A stretch of 64,000 nucleotides of DNA from Mycolicibacter sp. MU0083 (lineage in GTDB: Bacteria; Actinomycetota; Actinomycetes; Mycobacteriales; Mycobacteriaceae). Position 1 is the first letter of the stretch, and the number at the start of each line of letters is the position of its first letter. Shown piece after piece: positions 19,030-30,054 of this stretch. The stretch is taken from assembly GCF_963378075.1 (NCBI RefSeq), contig NZ_OY726394.1, positions 992,001-1,056,000 of the forward strand, given 5' to 3'. A model generated the notes under the pieces. That model was not told the DNA's origin and searched no databases. It saw only the letters and a list, made by a program, of their open reading frames with translations. Both the position numbers and the translations under genes were made by a program.

Positions 19030-19661
19030 ATGACCGATTACCCGCCCCGGGAAATTACCCGCCGCCCCCGCCGGGGAACTACCCGCCGCCGCCACCCGGT
19101 AACTACCCGCCCCCGCCGCCCGGGAACTACCCGCCGCCCCCGCCGCCGGGGTATGGCGCCTACCCGGTACCGGCCGGATACCCCGTCGGTCAACTGCCGC
19201 AGCAGGCCTACACGTCGTGGCTGACCCGGGTCGCCGCCTACTTCATCGACTTCCTCCCGATCATGCTGATCTACGGCATCCCGGCGGTGCTCGCGGGCAC
19301 CACGGCCCACCGGGAATGCGTCACCACCTCCGAGGGCTTCGCCTGCGAGGTCACACCGTCGAGTGCCGGCGCGGCCCTGATGTTCGTGGGCTGGCTGGCC
19401 GCCATCGGGTACGGGGTCTGGAATTTCGGCTACCGGCAGGGCGTCACCGGGTCGAGCATCGGTAAGTCGGTGATGAAGTTCAAGGTGGTCTCGGAGGCCA
19501 CCGGCCAACCCATCGGGTTCGGGATGTCGATCGTGCGCCAGTTGGCCCACCTCATCGACAGTGCCGTCTTCTGCGTCGGCTACCTGTTCCCGCTGTGGGA
19601 TGCCAAGCGGCAGACCATCGCCGACAAGATCATGACGACCGTCTGCCTGCCGGTCCAGTGA
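19030..19661 (+). CDS. pra: Proline-rich antigen Pra, RDD membrane protein (apparent 5' frameshift)
   Basis: Homologue of Pra (Rv1078): a short proline-rich N-terminus of four NYPPPPPG-type repeats, then an RDD domain with about three membrane helices (YFIDFLPIMLIYGIPAVLA, LMFVGWLAAIGYGVW, SAVFCVGYLFPLW). ATG 19030 follows GGAAGAGGG and encodes the expected MTDYPP start, but the frame then breaks. Adding one C to the C4 run at 19045-19048 restores MTDYPPPGNY and joins the downstream frame. Either a real -1 frameshift or a homopolymer sequencing error. A TTG at 18993 is the only nearby start already in the downstream frame. The stop overlaps metB. Confidence 0.8.
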
Positions 19662-20815
19662 GCCCGAGTCGACACGAGGCCACCGGCCTGTCCACCACGG
19701 CGATTCACGCCGGATTCCGGCCCGACCCGGCCACCGGCGCGGTCAACGCACCGATCTACGCCAGCAGCACCTTCGCCCAGGACGGCGTCGGCGGCCTGCG
19801 CGGCGGCTTCGAATACGCCCGCACCGGCAACCCGACCCGGGCCGCGCTGGAGACCGCGCTGGCCGCGGTGGAGCGGGGCCGGTTCGGCCGGGCGTTCGGA
19901 TCCGGGATGGCCGCCACGGATTGTGCGCTGCGCGCCATGCTGCGTCCCGGGGATCACCTGATCATTCCCGACGACGCCTACGGTGGCACCTTCCGGCTGA
20001 TCGACAAGGTGTTCAGCCAGTGGGGCGTGTCCTACACCCCGGCGGCGCTGTCCGATCTCGATGCGGTGCGCGCCGCACGCACCGACAAGACCCGGCTGAT
20101 CTGGGTGGAAACCCCCACCAACCCGCTGCTGTCGATCGCCGATATCGCCGGCATCGCCGCCATCGGACGGGAAGCCGGCGCCAAGGTCCTGGTGGACAAC
20201 ACCTTCGCCTCGCCGGCGCTGCAGCAGCCGCTGACACTGGGCGCCGACGTGGTGTTGCACTCGACCACCAAGTACATCGGCGGCCACTCCGATGTGGTGG
20301 GCGGGGCCCTGGTCACCGACGACGAGGAGCTCGACGAGGCGTTCGCGTTCCTGCAGAACGGGGCCGGCGCGGTGCCCGGCCCGTTCGACGCCTATCTGAC
20401 GATGCGTGGTTTGAAGACGCTGGTGCTGCGGATGCAGCGGCACAGTGAGAACGCCGCGGTGGTCGCCGAATACCTCAACGGGCATCCCGCGGTCAGCCAG
20501 GTGCTCTATCCGGGTCTGCCCGGCCACCCCGGCCACGCCGTCGCGGCGGCGCAGATGCGCGGATTCGGCGGCATGGTGTCGGTGCGGATGCAGGGCGGCC
20601 GGGCGGCGGCCGAGAAACTGTGCGCCGGCACCGAGATCTTCATCCTGGCCGAGTCCCTCGGCGGGGTGGAGTCGCTGATCGAGCTGCCCGGCGCGATGAC
20701 ACACGCGTCGACCGCCGGTTCCCAACTGGAGGTTCCCGACGACCTGGTGCGGCTGTCGGTGGGCATCGAGGACATCGAAGACCTGATCGCCGACCTGAAG
20801 CAGGCGTTGGCCTGA
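19658..20815 (+). CDS. metB: Cystathionine gamma-synthase/lyase MetB
   Basis: 385 aa Cys/Met metabolism PLP enzyme. Motifs: EYARTGNPTR at 53-62, GSGMAA near 81 and the PLP lysine Lys205 in HSTTKYIGGHSDVVGG. GTG 19658 overlaps the pra stop (GTGA). In an operon with cbs the likely flux is cystathionine to cysteine (lyase). Sequence alone cannot separate this from gamma-synthase activity. Confidence 0.93.
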   Translation: MSPSRHEATGLSTTAIHAGFRPDPATGAVNAPIYASSTFAQDGVGGLRGGFEYARTGNPTRAALETALAAVERGRFGRAFGSGMAATDCALRAMLRPGDHLIIPDDAYGGTFRLIDKVFSQWGVSYTPAALSDLDAVRAARTDKTRLIWVETPTNPLLSIADIAGIAAIGREAGAKVLVDNTFASPALQQPLTLGADVVLHSTTKYIGGHSDVVGGALVTDDEELDEAFAFLQNGAGAVPGPFDAYLTMRGLKTLVLRMQRHSENAAVVAEYLNGHPAVSQVLYPGLPGHPGHAVAAAQMRGFGGMVSVRMQGGRAAAEKLCAGTEIFILAESLGGVESLIELPGAMTHASTAGSQLEVPDDLVRLSVGIEDIEDLIADLKQALA

Positions 20816-20833
20816 GCGGTGCGCTCAGGCCAA
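20807..20833. terminator. Bidirectional terminator between metB and greA
   Basis: Perfect 11-bp inverted repeat TTGGCCTGAGC / GCTCAGGCCAA with a 5-nt loop. It overlaps the metB stop and precedes the convergent greA stop by 7 nt. Confidence 0.75.
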
Positions 20834-20839
20834 CCCGGC

Positions 20840-21334
20840 TCAGGAGTGGTAGGGCTCGGCGCTGACCAGCGTCACCTTGACGGTTTTGCCGCTGGGCACG
20901 GTGTAGCTGCGCTCCTCGTCGACCTTGGCGCCGAGCAGCGCGTGGCCCAGCGGTGAGTTCGGCGAGTACACCTCGAGTTTGTCCTCGCTGACACCCTCCT
21001 GGCGGGTGGCGATCAGGAAGGTCTCGGTGTCGGATTTGTCGCCGTCGTAGAAGACCGTGACCACCGAACCCGGCAACGCGACACCGGACTGGGTCGGGGC
21101 TTCGCCCACCTTGGCGTTGTTGAGCAGCTCCTGCAACTGCCGGATGCGGGCCTCCTGCTGGCCCTGCTCCTCACGTGCGGCGTGGTAGCCGCCGTTCTCG
21201 CGCAGGTCGCCCTCTTCGCGGCGGTCGTTGATCTCCGCGGCGATCACCGGACGGTTAGCGATCAGCTGGTCGAGCTCCGCCTTGAGCCGGTCGTGTGACT
21301 CCTGCGTCAACCAGGTCACCTGGGTGTCCGTCAT
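20840..21334 (-). CDS. greA: Transcription elongation factor GreA
   Basis: 164 aa. The N-terminal coiled-coil (residues about 8-80) carries the acidic tip pair in [22 protein letters not shown]. The C-terminal FKBP-like domain ends with [31 protein letters not shown]. It rescues backtracked RNA polymerase by stimulating transcript cleavage. ATG preceded by an AAGGAG ribosome site. Located between metB and the DUF4307 gene, as in H37Rv. Confidence 0.96.
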   Translation of the reverse strand: MTDTQVTWLTQESHDRLKAELDQLIANRPVIAAEINDRREEGDLRENGGYHAAREEQGQQEARIRQLQELLNNAKVGEAPTQSGVALPGSVVTVFYDGDKSDTETFLIATRQEGVSEDKLEVYSPNSPLGHALLGAKVDEERSYTVPSGKTVKVTLVSAEPYHS

Positions 21335-21472
21335 CTCACTGTGCTCCTTGTGTCGTCGATCCCGGCGCCATCTCGGTCAGCGGGGCGACGTCGTTCTGAT
21401 GCAGGCTGTTCTAATGCAGCAATACACGGTCCCAATCGGAACCGTGTATCCGACCAGGGTACCACCGCGACG

Positions 21473-21895
21473 CTACGGCGCCCGCAGATAACCGGGCACG
21501 TCGTTGCCGCAACCGTAGACGTCCCCCATGACCGGTGGCTGGGAGGATTTGACGGTCGTCGTCACCTGAACGGTCTTCGACTGCGACGGTACGACGAGCA
21601 CTTCGCGTCGCCCGGTCTCGCTGCCGTCCGCGGTCCGGACCCGCACGATGCAGGCCGCCGGCTGCGACGGATCCGACCGCGTCACGCTGAAGCGGACCGA
21701 GACCGTCTGGTCGTCGAGCACCTCGTACCCGTACAACTCGCCTTTCACCTCGGCCGTGGCGACCCGCTGGTAGCCGATGACGGCCAGCGCGGCGAAGGTT
21801 GCGACCCCCAGGGCGCCCAGCGTGATCGCCAGCAACCGGCGGGGCAGGGCGCTGCCGCGGGTATCGCCGTAGCGCGCCGGCTTGGAGTCGGTCAT
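21473..21895 (-). CDS. DUF4307 membrane protein (Rv1081c-like)
   Basis: 140 aa with a short basic cytosolic N-terminus, one membrane helix (LLAITLGALGVATFAALAVI, about residues 21-40) and an extracytoplasmic domain with two cysteines (ACIVRV and VYGCGND) that could form a disulfide. This is the actinobacterial DUF4307 family, conserved beside mca and of unknown function. Divergent from mca. Confidence 0.88.
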   Translation of the reverse strand: MTDSKPARYGDTRGSALPRRLLAITLGALGVATFAALAVIGYQRVATAEVKGELYGYEVLDDQTVSVRFSVTRSDPSQPAACIVRVRTADGSETGRREVLVVPSQSKTVQVTTTVKSSQPPVMGDVYGCGNDVPGYLRAP

Positions 21896-22007
21896 CGTCA
21901 GTGGTGTCCCATGGTCGCCGGTGGAGTCGGGAGTGGTTGCCGGGCCCGTCGTCGAAGATGGAACGATGGGAGCCGGAAGCCACTAGGGACTATAGGGGAA
22001 TGCGTAT

Positions 22008-22880
22008 ATGAGCGGACTGCGGTTGATGGCGGTGCACGCTCACCCCGACGACGAGTCCAGCAAGGGCGCGGCCACGACCGCCCGCTATGCCGCAGCAGGT
22101 CACCGGGTGATGGTGGTGACGCTGACCGGCGGCGAGCGCGGCGACATCCTCAACCCCGCCATGGACCGGCCCGACGTCCACGGCCGCATCGCGGAGGTGC
22201 GTCGCGAAGAGATGGCCAGGGCCGCCGAGATCCTCGGTGTCGAGCACCGCTGGCTGGGTTACATCGATTCCGGGCTGCCCACCGGCGACCCGCTGCCGCC
22301 GTTGCCCGACGACTGCTTCGCGATGGTGCCGCTGGAGGAATCCACCGAAGCCCTGGTCCGGGTGGTCCGCGAGTTCCGGCCGCACGTGATGACCACCTAC
22401 GACGAGAACGGCGGTTATCCGCACCCGGACCACATCCGGTGCCATGAGGTGTCGGTGGCGGCCTTCGAAGCGGCCGGTGACTACCGCCGCTACCCCGACG
22501 CCGGCGAGGCCTGGACGGTCTCCAAGCTCTACTACAACCACGGCTTCCTGCGGGAGCGGATGCAACTGCTCCAGGACGAGTTCGCCCGCAACGGGCAGGT
22601 GGGCCCGTTCGCGAAGTGGCTGGAACACTGGAATCCCGACCGCGACGAATTCGCCGCCCGGGTCACCAGCCGCATCGAATGCGCCGACTACTTCGGCCAG
22701 CGCGACGACGCGCTGCGCGCGCACGCCACCCAGATCGACCCCAACGGTGCCTTCTTCACCGCACCGATCGAATGGCAGCAGCGCCTGTGGCCCACCGAGG
22801 AGTTCGAGCTTGCCCGGTCCCGGGTGCCGGTTACGCTGCCCGAGACCGACCTGTTCACCGGGATCGAGGACAACGGATGA
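22008..22880 (+). CDS. mca: Mycothiol S-conjugate amidase Mca
   Basis: 290 aa LmbE/GlcNAc-PI deacetylase-family zinc enzyme. The motif AHPDDE at residues 11-16 supplies zinc ligands and the catalytic Asp, and the later HPDHI supplies the third histidine. Mca hydrolyses mycothiol S-conjugates to release mercapturic acids for export, a detoxification step specific to actinobacteria. Stop overlaps the next start (ATGA). The closely related MshB is ruled in favour of Mca by synteny with greA and Rv1083. Confidence 0.94.
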   Translation: MSGLRLMAVHAHPDDESSKGAATTARYAAAGHRVMVVTLTGGERGDILNPAMDRPDVHGRIAEVRREEMARAAEILGVEHRWLGYIDSGLPTGDPLPPLPDDCFAMVPLEESTEALVRVVREFRPHVMTTYDENGGYPHPDHIRCHEVSVAAFEAAGDYRRYPDAGEAWTVSKLYYNHGFLRERMQLLQDEFARNGQVGPFAKWLEHWNPDRDEFAARVTSRIECADYFGQRDDALRAHATQIDPNGAFFTAPIEWQQRLWPTEEFELARSRVPVTLPETDLFTGIEDNG

Positions 22881-23122
22881 ACCACGCTGCACTGACGGTG
22901 CTCTGGATTCTGGCCGACGAAGTACCGCGCGACACCGGTCCGGACTTCGGTAAGGCCAGCCCGTTCGGGCTGCTGATCATCGTGCTGTTGCTGATCGGCA
23001 CCATGGGGCTGGTGTGGTCGATGAACCGGCAGCTGAAGAAATTGCCGGATTCCTTCGACCCGGAGGATCCCGCCGCCGACCAGGCCGCCGACGAGGGGAC
23101 CGTCGGGGATCTGCCCGGCTGA
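22877..23122 (+). CDS. Small single-pass membrane protein (Rv1083-like)
   Basis: 81 aa. One central membrane helix ([20 protein letters not shown], about residues 28-47), then a basic MNRQLKKLP stop-transfer stretch and an acidic tail rich in Asp/Glu/Ala. Translationally coupled to mca by a 4-nt overlap. It may tether or accompany Mca, but no function is established. Confidence 0.85.
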   Translation: MNHAALTVLWILADEVPRDTGPDFGKASPFGLLIIVLLLIGTMGLVWSMNRQLKKLPDSFDPEDPAADQAADEGTVGDLPG

Positions 23123-23296
23123 CCGCGATCGGCGCGTTCCGCCACCGCGACCGCCGGGCGCGAATGGCCGCCGAACGGCCGATTTCTGTTCTGTGGCTGT
23201 TGGATTAACCTTTGCCCCGGTGGGTTTCGCGGCTTTCGCGAGCGTCGTCGCCCCTGCGATGATGGCCTGGTCTGTGGTCTTCAGAAAGGGTCGGGG

Positions 23297-23626
23297 TTGG
23301 CCGTGTTCGCAGGTCGTTCTCGCGGGTCGACGTTGGCTCCGATCGTTGTGACGGTGCTGCCGGCGGCGGTGCTGCTCGCCCCGGCGGCATACGCCGACGC
23401 GATCGACACCACGTTCCTGGGGGCGCTGAACGCCAAGGGAATCGGCTTCGCCAACGGGCAGTCCGCGGTGATCGCCGGACACGAAGTCTGCGACGAACTC
23501 GACGTGGGCCGGCCGAAGACCGACGTCGTATCCGAGGTGATGCGCAGCAGTCGGCTCGACGACTACCACGCCGGATTCTTCGTCGGGGTCAGTGTGAGCG
23601 CGTTCTGCCCCCGCCACCACGGTTAG
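23297..23626 (+). CDS. Secreted DUF732 family protein
   Basis: 109 aa (107 from GTG 23303; the TTG at 23297 lies 7 nt after AGAAAGGG). Signal peptide ending near AAYADA. The mature domain has Cys in GHEVCDEL and SAFCPRHH, the DUF732 pair. Function unknown. Lies at the left edge of the segment (23.3-25.9 kb) inserted between Rv1083-like and Rv1084-like genes. Confidence 0.78.
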   Translation: MAVFAGRSRGSTLAPIVVTVLPAAVLLAPAAYADAIDTTFLGALNAKGIGFANGQSAVIAGHEVCDELDVGRPKTDVVSEVMRSSRLDDYHAGFFVGVSVSAFCPRHHG

Positions 23627-23632
23627 GCCCGC

Positions 23633-24718
23633 TCAGCCGGCCGACGGCGGCCGGGGCATCACCGGGCCCCGCAGTTCCAGCCCGACCTCCAGGTCTTCGT
23701 ACTTCTGATTCCGGCGCCTACGCCACCCGCTGCCCGCGGCATGCGACGCCGGCGCCATCGGCGGCATGACGGCCGGGACCCCGGCGAACGTGGTGGACTG
23801 GCCGGCCGGCAGCGGTGTCGCCGACGACGCCAGCCGGACCGGTGCCGTGGGCAGCAATCCCGCTGCGGCGGGCGGGACGGTCAGCGTCCCCATCTTCATC
23901 CCGACACCGATGGCCGCCGACGGCGTCGAGGACAGCCCGGCGGCCCCAAGCGCGCCCAGACCCCCGCCGCCGCCGAGGAATCCGCCCAATGCGTCCAGCG
24001 GGATCGACGGTGCCAGGGCGGCTTCACCTTCGCTGATGCCCTGGGCCATCGCCGAGCTGACGCCCTGCAACGCCTGCGCCGAGGTGTTCTGTGCGAGGTA
24101 GCTGAGCAGGTTGATCGGAAATCCCGCGCTCACCAGCCCGTTGCCGTAGGCGTTGGCCAGCCCGCTCCAGCCGTTGTTGGGGTCGAAGACGGCCGGGATG
24201 GTGTCTTCGGCCGGGGCGCTGAACACCGGCAGCACGGTGGCCTGAGCCGAGGCCGCCTGATAGCGGGTCATCGCCGCGGCGTTGTTCGTCCACATGCTCA
24301 GGTACTGGTTCTCGTTCTCCGCGATCGCTGCGGTGTTGGTCCCGAATCGATTGGTGGCCAGCAGTTGTCGTCGCAACGCGCGATTGGCTGCGATAGCGGC
24401 GGTGGGAGTCACGGCGGTGCGGACGGATTCGAAGGCCTCCGCGGCGCGCTGAGAGGAGACCGCGACCTGCCGGCACTGCTGCGCGGTGGCCCGCAGCCAC
24501 GCCAGGTAGGGCTCGGCGGTGTGCACCATGGCGACCGCGGACCGCCCGCGCCAGGTCTCCACCAGGGACCACAACGAGGCGACGTAGTCGTCGGCGTATT
24601 CGTCCAGTGTGCTACCGAGCCGGTGCCACACCGCGGACGCCTCGATCAGCGAACTCGGGCCGGGCCCGGAGTGAACCAGTGCGGAGCTGATCTCCGGGGG
24701 CGCGGTGAGGGACTGCAT
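23633..24718 (-). CDS. PPE family protein, SVP-type
   Basis: 361 aa from ATG 24718. Residues 1-170 are the helical PPE domain (TAPPEISSALVHSGPGPSSL, then W-R-G-RSAVAM in place of the usual WxG turn). The C-terminal end KYEDLEV...PVMPRPPSAG and the central GTLTVPPAA fit the PPE-SVP subgroup with a degenerate SVP motif. PPE proteins normally pair with a PE protein and leave by ESX secretion, but no PE gene is adjacent. It follows the PstS-like gene by 19 nt, suggesting one transcript. The ORF extends upstream antisense, which is not part of the gene. Confidence 0.87.
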   Translation of the reverse strand: MQSLTAPPEISSALVHSGPGPSSLIEASAVWHRLGSTLDEYADDYVASLWSLVETWRGRSAVAMVHTAEPYLAWLRATAQQCRQVAVSSQRAAEAFESVRTAVTPTAAIAANRALRRQLLATNRFGTNTAAIAENENQYLSMWTNNAAAMTRYQAASAQATVLPVFSAPAEDTIPAVFDPNNGWSGLANAYGNGLVSAGFPINLLSYLAQNTSAQALQGVSSAMAQGISEGEAALAPSIPLDALGGFLGGGGGLGALGAAGLSSTPSAAIGVGMKMGTLTVPPAAAGLLPTAPVRLASSATPLPAGQSTTFAGVPAVMPPMAPASHAAGSGWRRRRNQKYEDLEVGLELRGPVMPRPPSAG

Positions 24719-24737
24719 GACTTCGGGTGCGGTGGCC

Positions 24738-25859
24738 TCAGGCGATCGCGTCGATCGCAGTCGACAGGCGCGGCTTGAACGCATCGGGAACGGGCACATA
24801 ACCGTGGGCGGCCAGTTCGTTCTGCCCGTCGCCGATCGCGCTCTGCAGGAAGGCCCGGACCGCCGTTCCGACCTGCGGGTCGGGATACGCCGAGCAGACC
24901 ACCTCATAGGTGGCCAGCACGATCGGATAGGCGCCGGGCTGATTGGGCCGGTAGAAGGAGATGGTGTCGAGCGCCAGGTCGTTGCCCTCCCGGATGAACC
25001 AGGCCGAGGAGATCGTCCTGCCGACCGATTCCGCGCTGATCGCGACCGGTTCCGGGCCCGCCGAGGTGATGATGTCGGCCATGCCCAGGTGGTGGGCCTG
25101 GGCGAAGGACCATTCGGTATAGGTGATCGATCCGTCGACGTCGGCGGTGGCCGCGGCGACGCCCTCGTTGCCGTGCGCGCCCGCACCGGCGGTTCCGGTG
25201 AACGTCCGCCCGGCGCTTCTGCCCCAGGCGCCCGCGGATGCGGTGTCGAGGTAGCGCTGGAAGTTGTCCGTGGTGCCGGATTCGTCGCTGCGGAACACCA
25301 CCCGAACAGGCACCGAGGGCAGTGTGACGCCGGTGTTGAGGGCGGCGATCGCCGGGTCGTCCCAGCGCGTGATGGTGCCGTTGAAGATGTTGGCCGCGGT
25401 GGGGCCGTCCAGGTTGAGCGACGTCAGCCCGCCGAGTCGGAACGCGATCGCGATGGGGCCGAACACCATCGGCAGGTTCCATACCGGCGCCCCGCAGCGT
25501 TGCCGGGCGTAGCCGTACTCGCCTCGACTCAGCGGCGAATCGGATCCACCGAAGTCGGTTTGGCCGGAAAGGAATTCGTCGATGCCCGCGCCGGAGCCGT
25601 TGGGCCGGTAGGTCAGGCGCTGGCCGGGGCAGGCGTGCTGGAACGATGCGGCGAACCGGGTCATCGCGTTGGCCTGGGCGGTGGAGCCGCTGGCTGTGAT
25701 CTCCGGGCGTCCGCCGCAGTCGACGCCCGGATATGCGGACGGCAGGTCCGGCGCGGACGCGTTCGGTGGCGTCGGTGCCGGTTGGGCTCCGCACCCGGAC
25801 AACAGCGCAGCGCTTATGACCGGCACGCTCATCACGGCACGTCGATTGATGTCAACCAC
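24738..25859 (-). CDS. Phosphate-binding PstS-like lipoprotein
   Basis: 373 aa from GTG 25859. Lipobox LLSGC places the lipidated Cys at 23. The periplasmic-binding fold follows, with phosphate-loop motifs [13 protein letters not shown] and [11 protein letters not shown], the two segments that hydrogen-bond phosphate in PstS. Probably captures inorganic phosphate. No pstC/A/B lie nearby, so it must work with a distant transporter or act as an orphan sensor/adhesin. The ATG giving only 13 residues before the lipobox is too short, so the GTG was chosen. Confidence 0.87.
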   Translation of the reverse strand: MVDINRRAVMSVPVISAALLSGCGAQPAPTPPNASAPDLPSAYPGVDCGGRPEITASGSTAQANAMTRFAASFQHACPGQRLTYRPNGSGAGIDEFLSGQTDFGGSDSPLSRGEYGYARQRCGAPVWNLPMVFGPIAIAFRLGGLTSLNLDGPTAANIFNGTITRWDDPAIAALNTGVTLPSVPVRVVFRSDESGTTDNFQRYLDTASAGAWGRSAGRTFTGTAGAGAHGNEGVAAATADVDGSITYTEWSFAQAHHLGMADIITSAGPEPVAISAESVGRTISSAWFIREGNDLALDTISFYRPNQPGAYPIVLATYEVVCSAYPDPQVGTAVRAFLQSAIGDGQNELAAHGYVPVPDAFKPRLSTAIDAIA

Positions 25860-26023
25860 ATCCCTCGGATCGTCGTACCGACGAATGCTAGCAACGCGAG
25901 GATTGCCCAATGTTGTTAATCGACATCGGAATTGAATTATTCGGCTACCGTTTTCCGGTTGGTTAACGCTCCGGTTTCCGGTTTACTCCCGCGGGGTCCG
26001 GTGTTCATCGGCGGCCTGAGGAT

Positions 26024-26029
26024 TAGCGT
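26024..26029 (+). promoter_or_regulatory. -10 box (TAGCGT) for leaderless Rv1084-like gene
   Basis: TAGCGT ends 7 nt before the GTG at 26036. A GGGGGAG stretch between them could also act as a ribosome site if transcription starts upstream. Confidence 0.5.
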
Positions 26030-26035
26030 GGGGGA

Positions 26036-28042
<2,007 letters not shown>

Positions 28043-28052
28043 CCTGCGGCAC

Positions 28053-28439
28053 ATGACGAGCGCACCCGAGCGGGCCCAGGCCATCATCGAGACCGTCCAC
28101 CGCTACATCGAGTTGGTCGGTGGCGGCGGCAACGAGGATGACCTGGTCGGGCTGTACGCGGCCGACGCCACCGTGGAGGACCCGGTCGGCGGGGAGGTGC
28201 ACATCGGGCACCAGGCCATCCGCACCTTCTACTCGGCCATCACCGGCCTGGACCGGCAGGCCGAGCTGGTATCGCTGCGGGTCTCGGGCAGCGAGGCGGC
28301 GTTCCAGTTCGCGTTGACCATCACCAATGGCGACCACCGGATGCGCATCGAGCCCATCGACGTGATGGCGTTCGACGCCGACGGCAAGATCTCCGGGATG
28401 AAGGCCTACTGGTCGGCGGAGAACATCACCCAGCTGTGA
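28053..28439 (+). CDS. Steroid delta-isomerase / SnoaL-like NTF2 protein
   Basis: 128 aa NTF2-like cone fold: helical start RAQAIIETVHRYIELVGGGG, then DDLVGLYAADATVEDPVGGEVHIGH, typical of ketosteroid isomerase (KSI). In KSI the Tyr and Asp residues of this region isomerise delta5-3-ketosteroids. Whether this protein acts on steroids is inferred. ATG 28053 lies 8 nt after a TAACCT box, so it is probably leaderless despite lying only 10 nt after the previous gene. Confidence 0.8.
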   Translation: MTSAPERAQAIIETVHRYIELVGGGGNEDDLVGLYAADATVEDPVGGEVHIGHQAIRTFYSAITGLDRQAELVSLRVSGSEAAFQFALTITNGDHRMRIEPIDVMAFDADGKISGMKAYWSAENITQL

Positions 28440-28452
28440 GGCCGGGCCGCGG

Positions 28453-29166
28453 TCAGTACAGCGCGGCGAACCAGATCGCGATGTACTGGCAGACCGCGGC
28501 CACCGCGGTGCAGGCGTGGAAGAACTCGTGGTACCCGAACGTCTCGGGCCACGGGTCCGGCCACTTCAGCGCGTACATGATCGCCCCGATGCTGTAGAGC
28601 GCACCGCCGACGGCCAGCAACACCATGGCCGCGACACCCGCGTTGTGCATGATCGTCGCGATGAAGAACGCCGACACCCAGCCCAGCAGCAGATACAGCG
28701 GCACCCCCACCCATTTCGGGGCGGTCGGCCAGCACAGCTTGAGCACCACGCCGGCCAGCGCGCCGCCCCACACGATGGTCATCACCAGGCGTTCCTGCTG
28801 GCCGTGATCCATCGCCAGCAGTGCGAACGGTGTGTAGGTGCCGGCGATGAAGATGAAGATCATCGCGTGATCGAGCCGCTTCATCCGCATCCGGGCGGCG
28901 ACGGTTTTCCAGGTCACCCGGTGATAGGTCGCGCTGACCGCGAACATGCCGACCACCGAGATGGAGTAGGCCAGCGATGCCAACCCCGCTTCGAGGCCGG
29001 CCAACGGCCAGGTCACCGCGATCAGGGCGATCCCGGCGATCAGTGCCACGATGGCCGAGACCAGGTGAATCCACCCGCGGGCCCGCGGCTTGACGCGCAC
29101 GGCGCCGTCACCGGCCGGCAGGTCGTTCGGATTCGGCTCGGCGATGGTATCGGTGTGGGTGCTCAT
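28453..29166 (-). CDS. Hemolysin III / PAQR-family membrane protein (Rv1085c-like)
   Basis: 237 aa with about seven membrane helices and the PAQR/HlyIII conserved polar residues: SATYHRVTW, then [18 protein letters not shown] and the C-terminal [11 protein letters not shown]. Conserved His, Asp and Ser in these motifs bind zinc in family members and suggest ceramidase-like hydrolysis. Haemolytic activity is only a family name. Preceded by a GGGAAAG ribosome site and divergent from the Z-FPP synthase gene. Confidence 0.9.
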   Translation of the reverse strand: MSTHTDTIAEPNPNDLPAGDGAVRVKPRARGWIHLVSAIVALIAGIALIAVTWPLAGLEAGLASLAYSISVVGMFAVSATYHRVTWKTVAARMRMKRLDHAMIFIFIAGTYTPFALLAMDHGQQERLVMTIVWGGALAGVVLKLCWPTAPKWVGVPLYLLLGWVSAFFIATIMHNAGVAAMVLLAVGGALYSIGAIMYALKWPDPWPETFGYHEFFHACTAVAAVCQYIAIWFAALY

Positions 29167-29237
29167 GGCTTTCCCGACTCCACAGATCCCGGACTGATTC
29201 GCTCAACAGCCATACGGCCACAGTAGTCTGGGTGGTT

Positions 29238-30047
29238 GTGGCAATCATCCCGGCGCGCTTGAAAGAGCCGCTGTACCGGATCTATGAGCTGCGTCTCCGG
29301 CAGGGCCTGGCGGCGTCGCAGTCGGCCCTGCCACGCCACATCGCGGTGCTCTGCGACGGCAACCGCAGGTGGGCGCGCGACGCCGGGTACGACGACGTCA
29401 GCTACGGCTACCGGATGGGTGCGGCCAAGATCGCCGAGATGCTGCGCTGGTGTGCCGACGCGGGTATCGAGATGGCCACCGTCTACCTGCTGTCCACCGA
29501 GAATCTGCAGCGTGATCCCGCAGAACTGGCCGCGCTCATCGAGATCATCACCGACGTGGTGGAGGAGATCTGTGCACCGGCCAACCGCTGGAGCGTCCGG
29601 ACCGTCGGCGATCTGGAACTGCTGGGCGAAGAACCCGCCCGCCGGCTGCGGGAGGCCGTGGAGAGAACAGTAAGCACGACCGACAGCGCCGACGCGCCTA
29701 CCCGCCTGCACGTCAACGTCGCGGTCGGTTACGGCGGCCGCCAGGAGATCGTCGATGCCGTGCGGGGCCTGCTCGGCAAGCAACTGGCCAACGGCGCCAC
29801 CGCGGAGGAACTCGTCGAGGCGGTGACCGTCGAGGGCATCTCGGAGAACCTGTACACCTCCGGCCAACCGGACCCGGATCTGGTGATCCGCACCTCCGGT
29901 GAGCAGCGACTGTCCGGCTTCCTGCTGTGGCAGAGCGCCTACTCGGAGATGTGGTTCACCGAAGCCCACTGGCCGGCGTTCCGCCGGGTCGACTTTCTGC
30001 GGGCGCTGCGCGACTACAGCGTGCGGCATCGGCGATTCGGGCGGTGA
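29238..30047 (+). CDS. Short-chain (2Z,6E)-farnesyl diphosphate synthase (Rv1086-like)
   Basis: 269 aa cis-prenyltransferase. CDGNRRWAR (catalytic Asp40) begins the Mg-diphosphate site, and SGEQRLSGFLLWQSAYSEMWF is the C-terminal signature region. The H37Rv homologue makes Z,E-farnesyl diphosphate, a precursor for decaprenyl phosphate, the carrier for arabinogalactan and peptidoglycan synthesis. GTG 29238 is chosen because it aligns with the homologue's start and TAGTCT ends 9 nt before it. The in-frame GTG 29232 is too close to that box. Confidence 0.92.
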   Translation: MAIIPARLKEPLYRIYELRLRQGLAASQSALPRHIAVLCDGNRRWARDAGYDDVSYGYRMGAAKIAEMLRWCADAGIEMATVYLLSTENLQRDPAELAALIEIITDVVEEICAPANRWSVRTVGDLELLGEEPARRLREAVERTVSTTDSADAPTRLHVNVAVGYGGRQEIVDAVRGLLGKQLANGATAEELVEAVTVEGISENLYTSGQPDPDLVIRTSGEQRLSGFLLWQSAYSEMWFTEAHWPAFRRVDFLRALRDYSVRHRRFGR

Positions 30048-30054
30048 CGCAGCC

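Noticed and set aside
18993..19661. TTG 18993 as the natural start of pra
   Set aside because: It sits 2 nt after the cbs stop and would encode LKPTSTDLEEGTHDRLP, unrelated to Pra. ATG 19030 has a ribosome site and the right N-terminus, so a frameshift is the better explanation.
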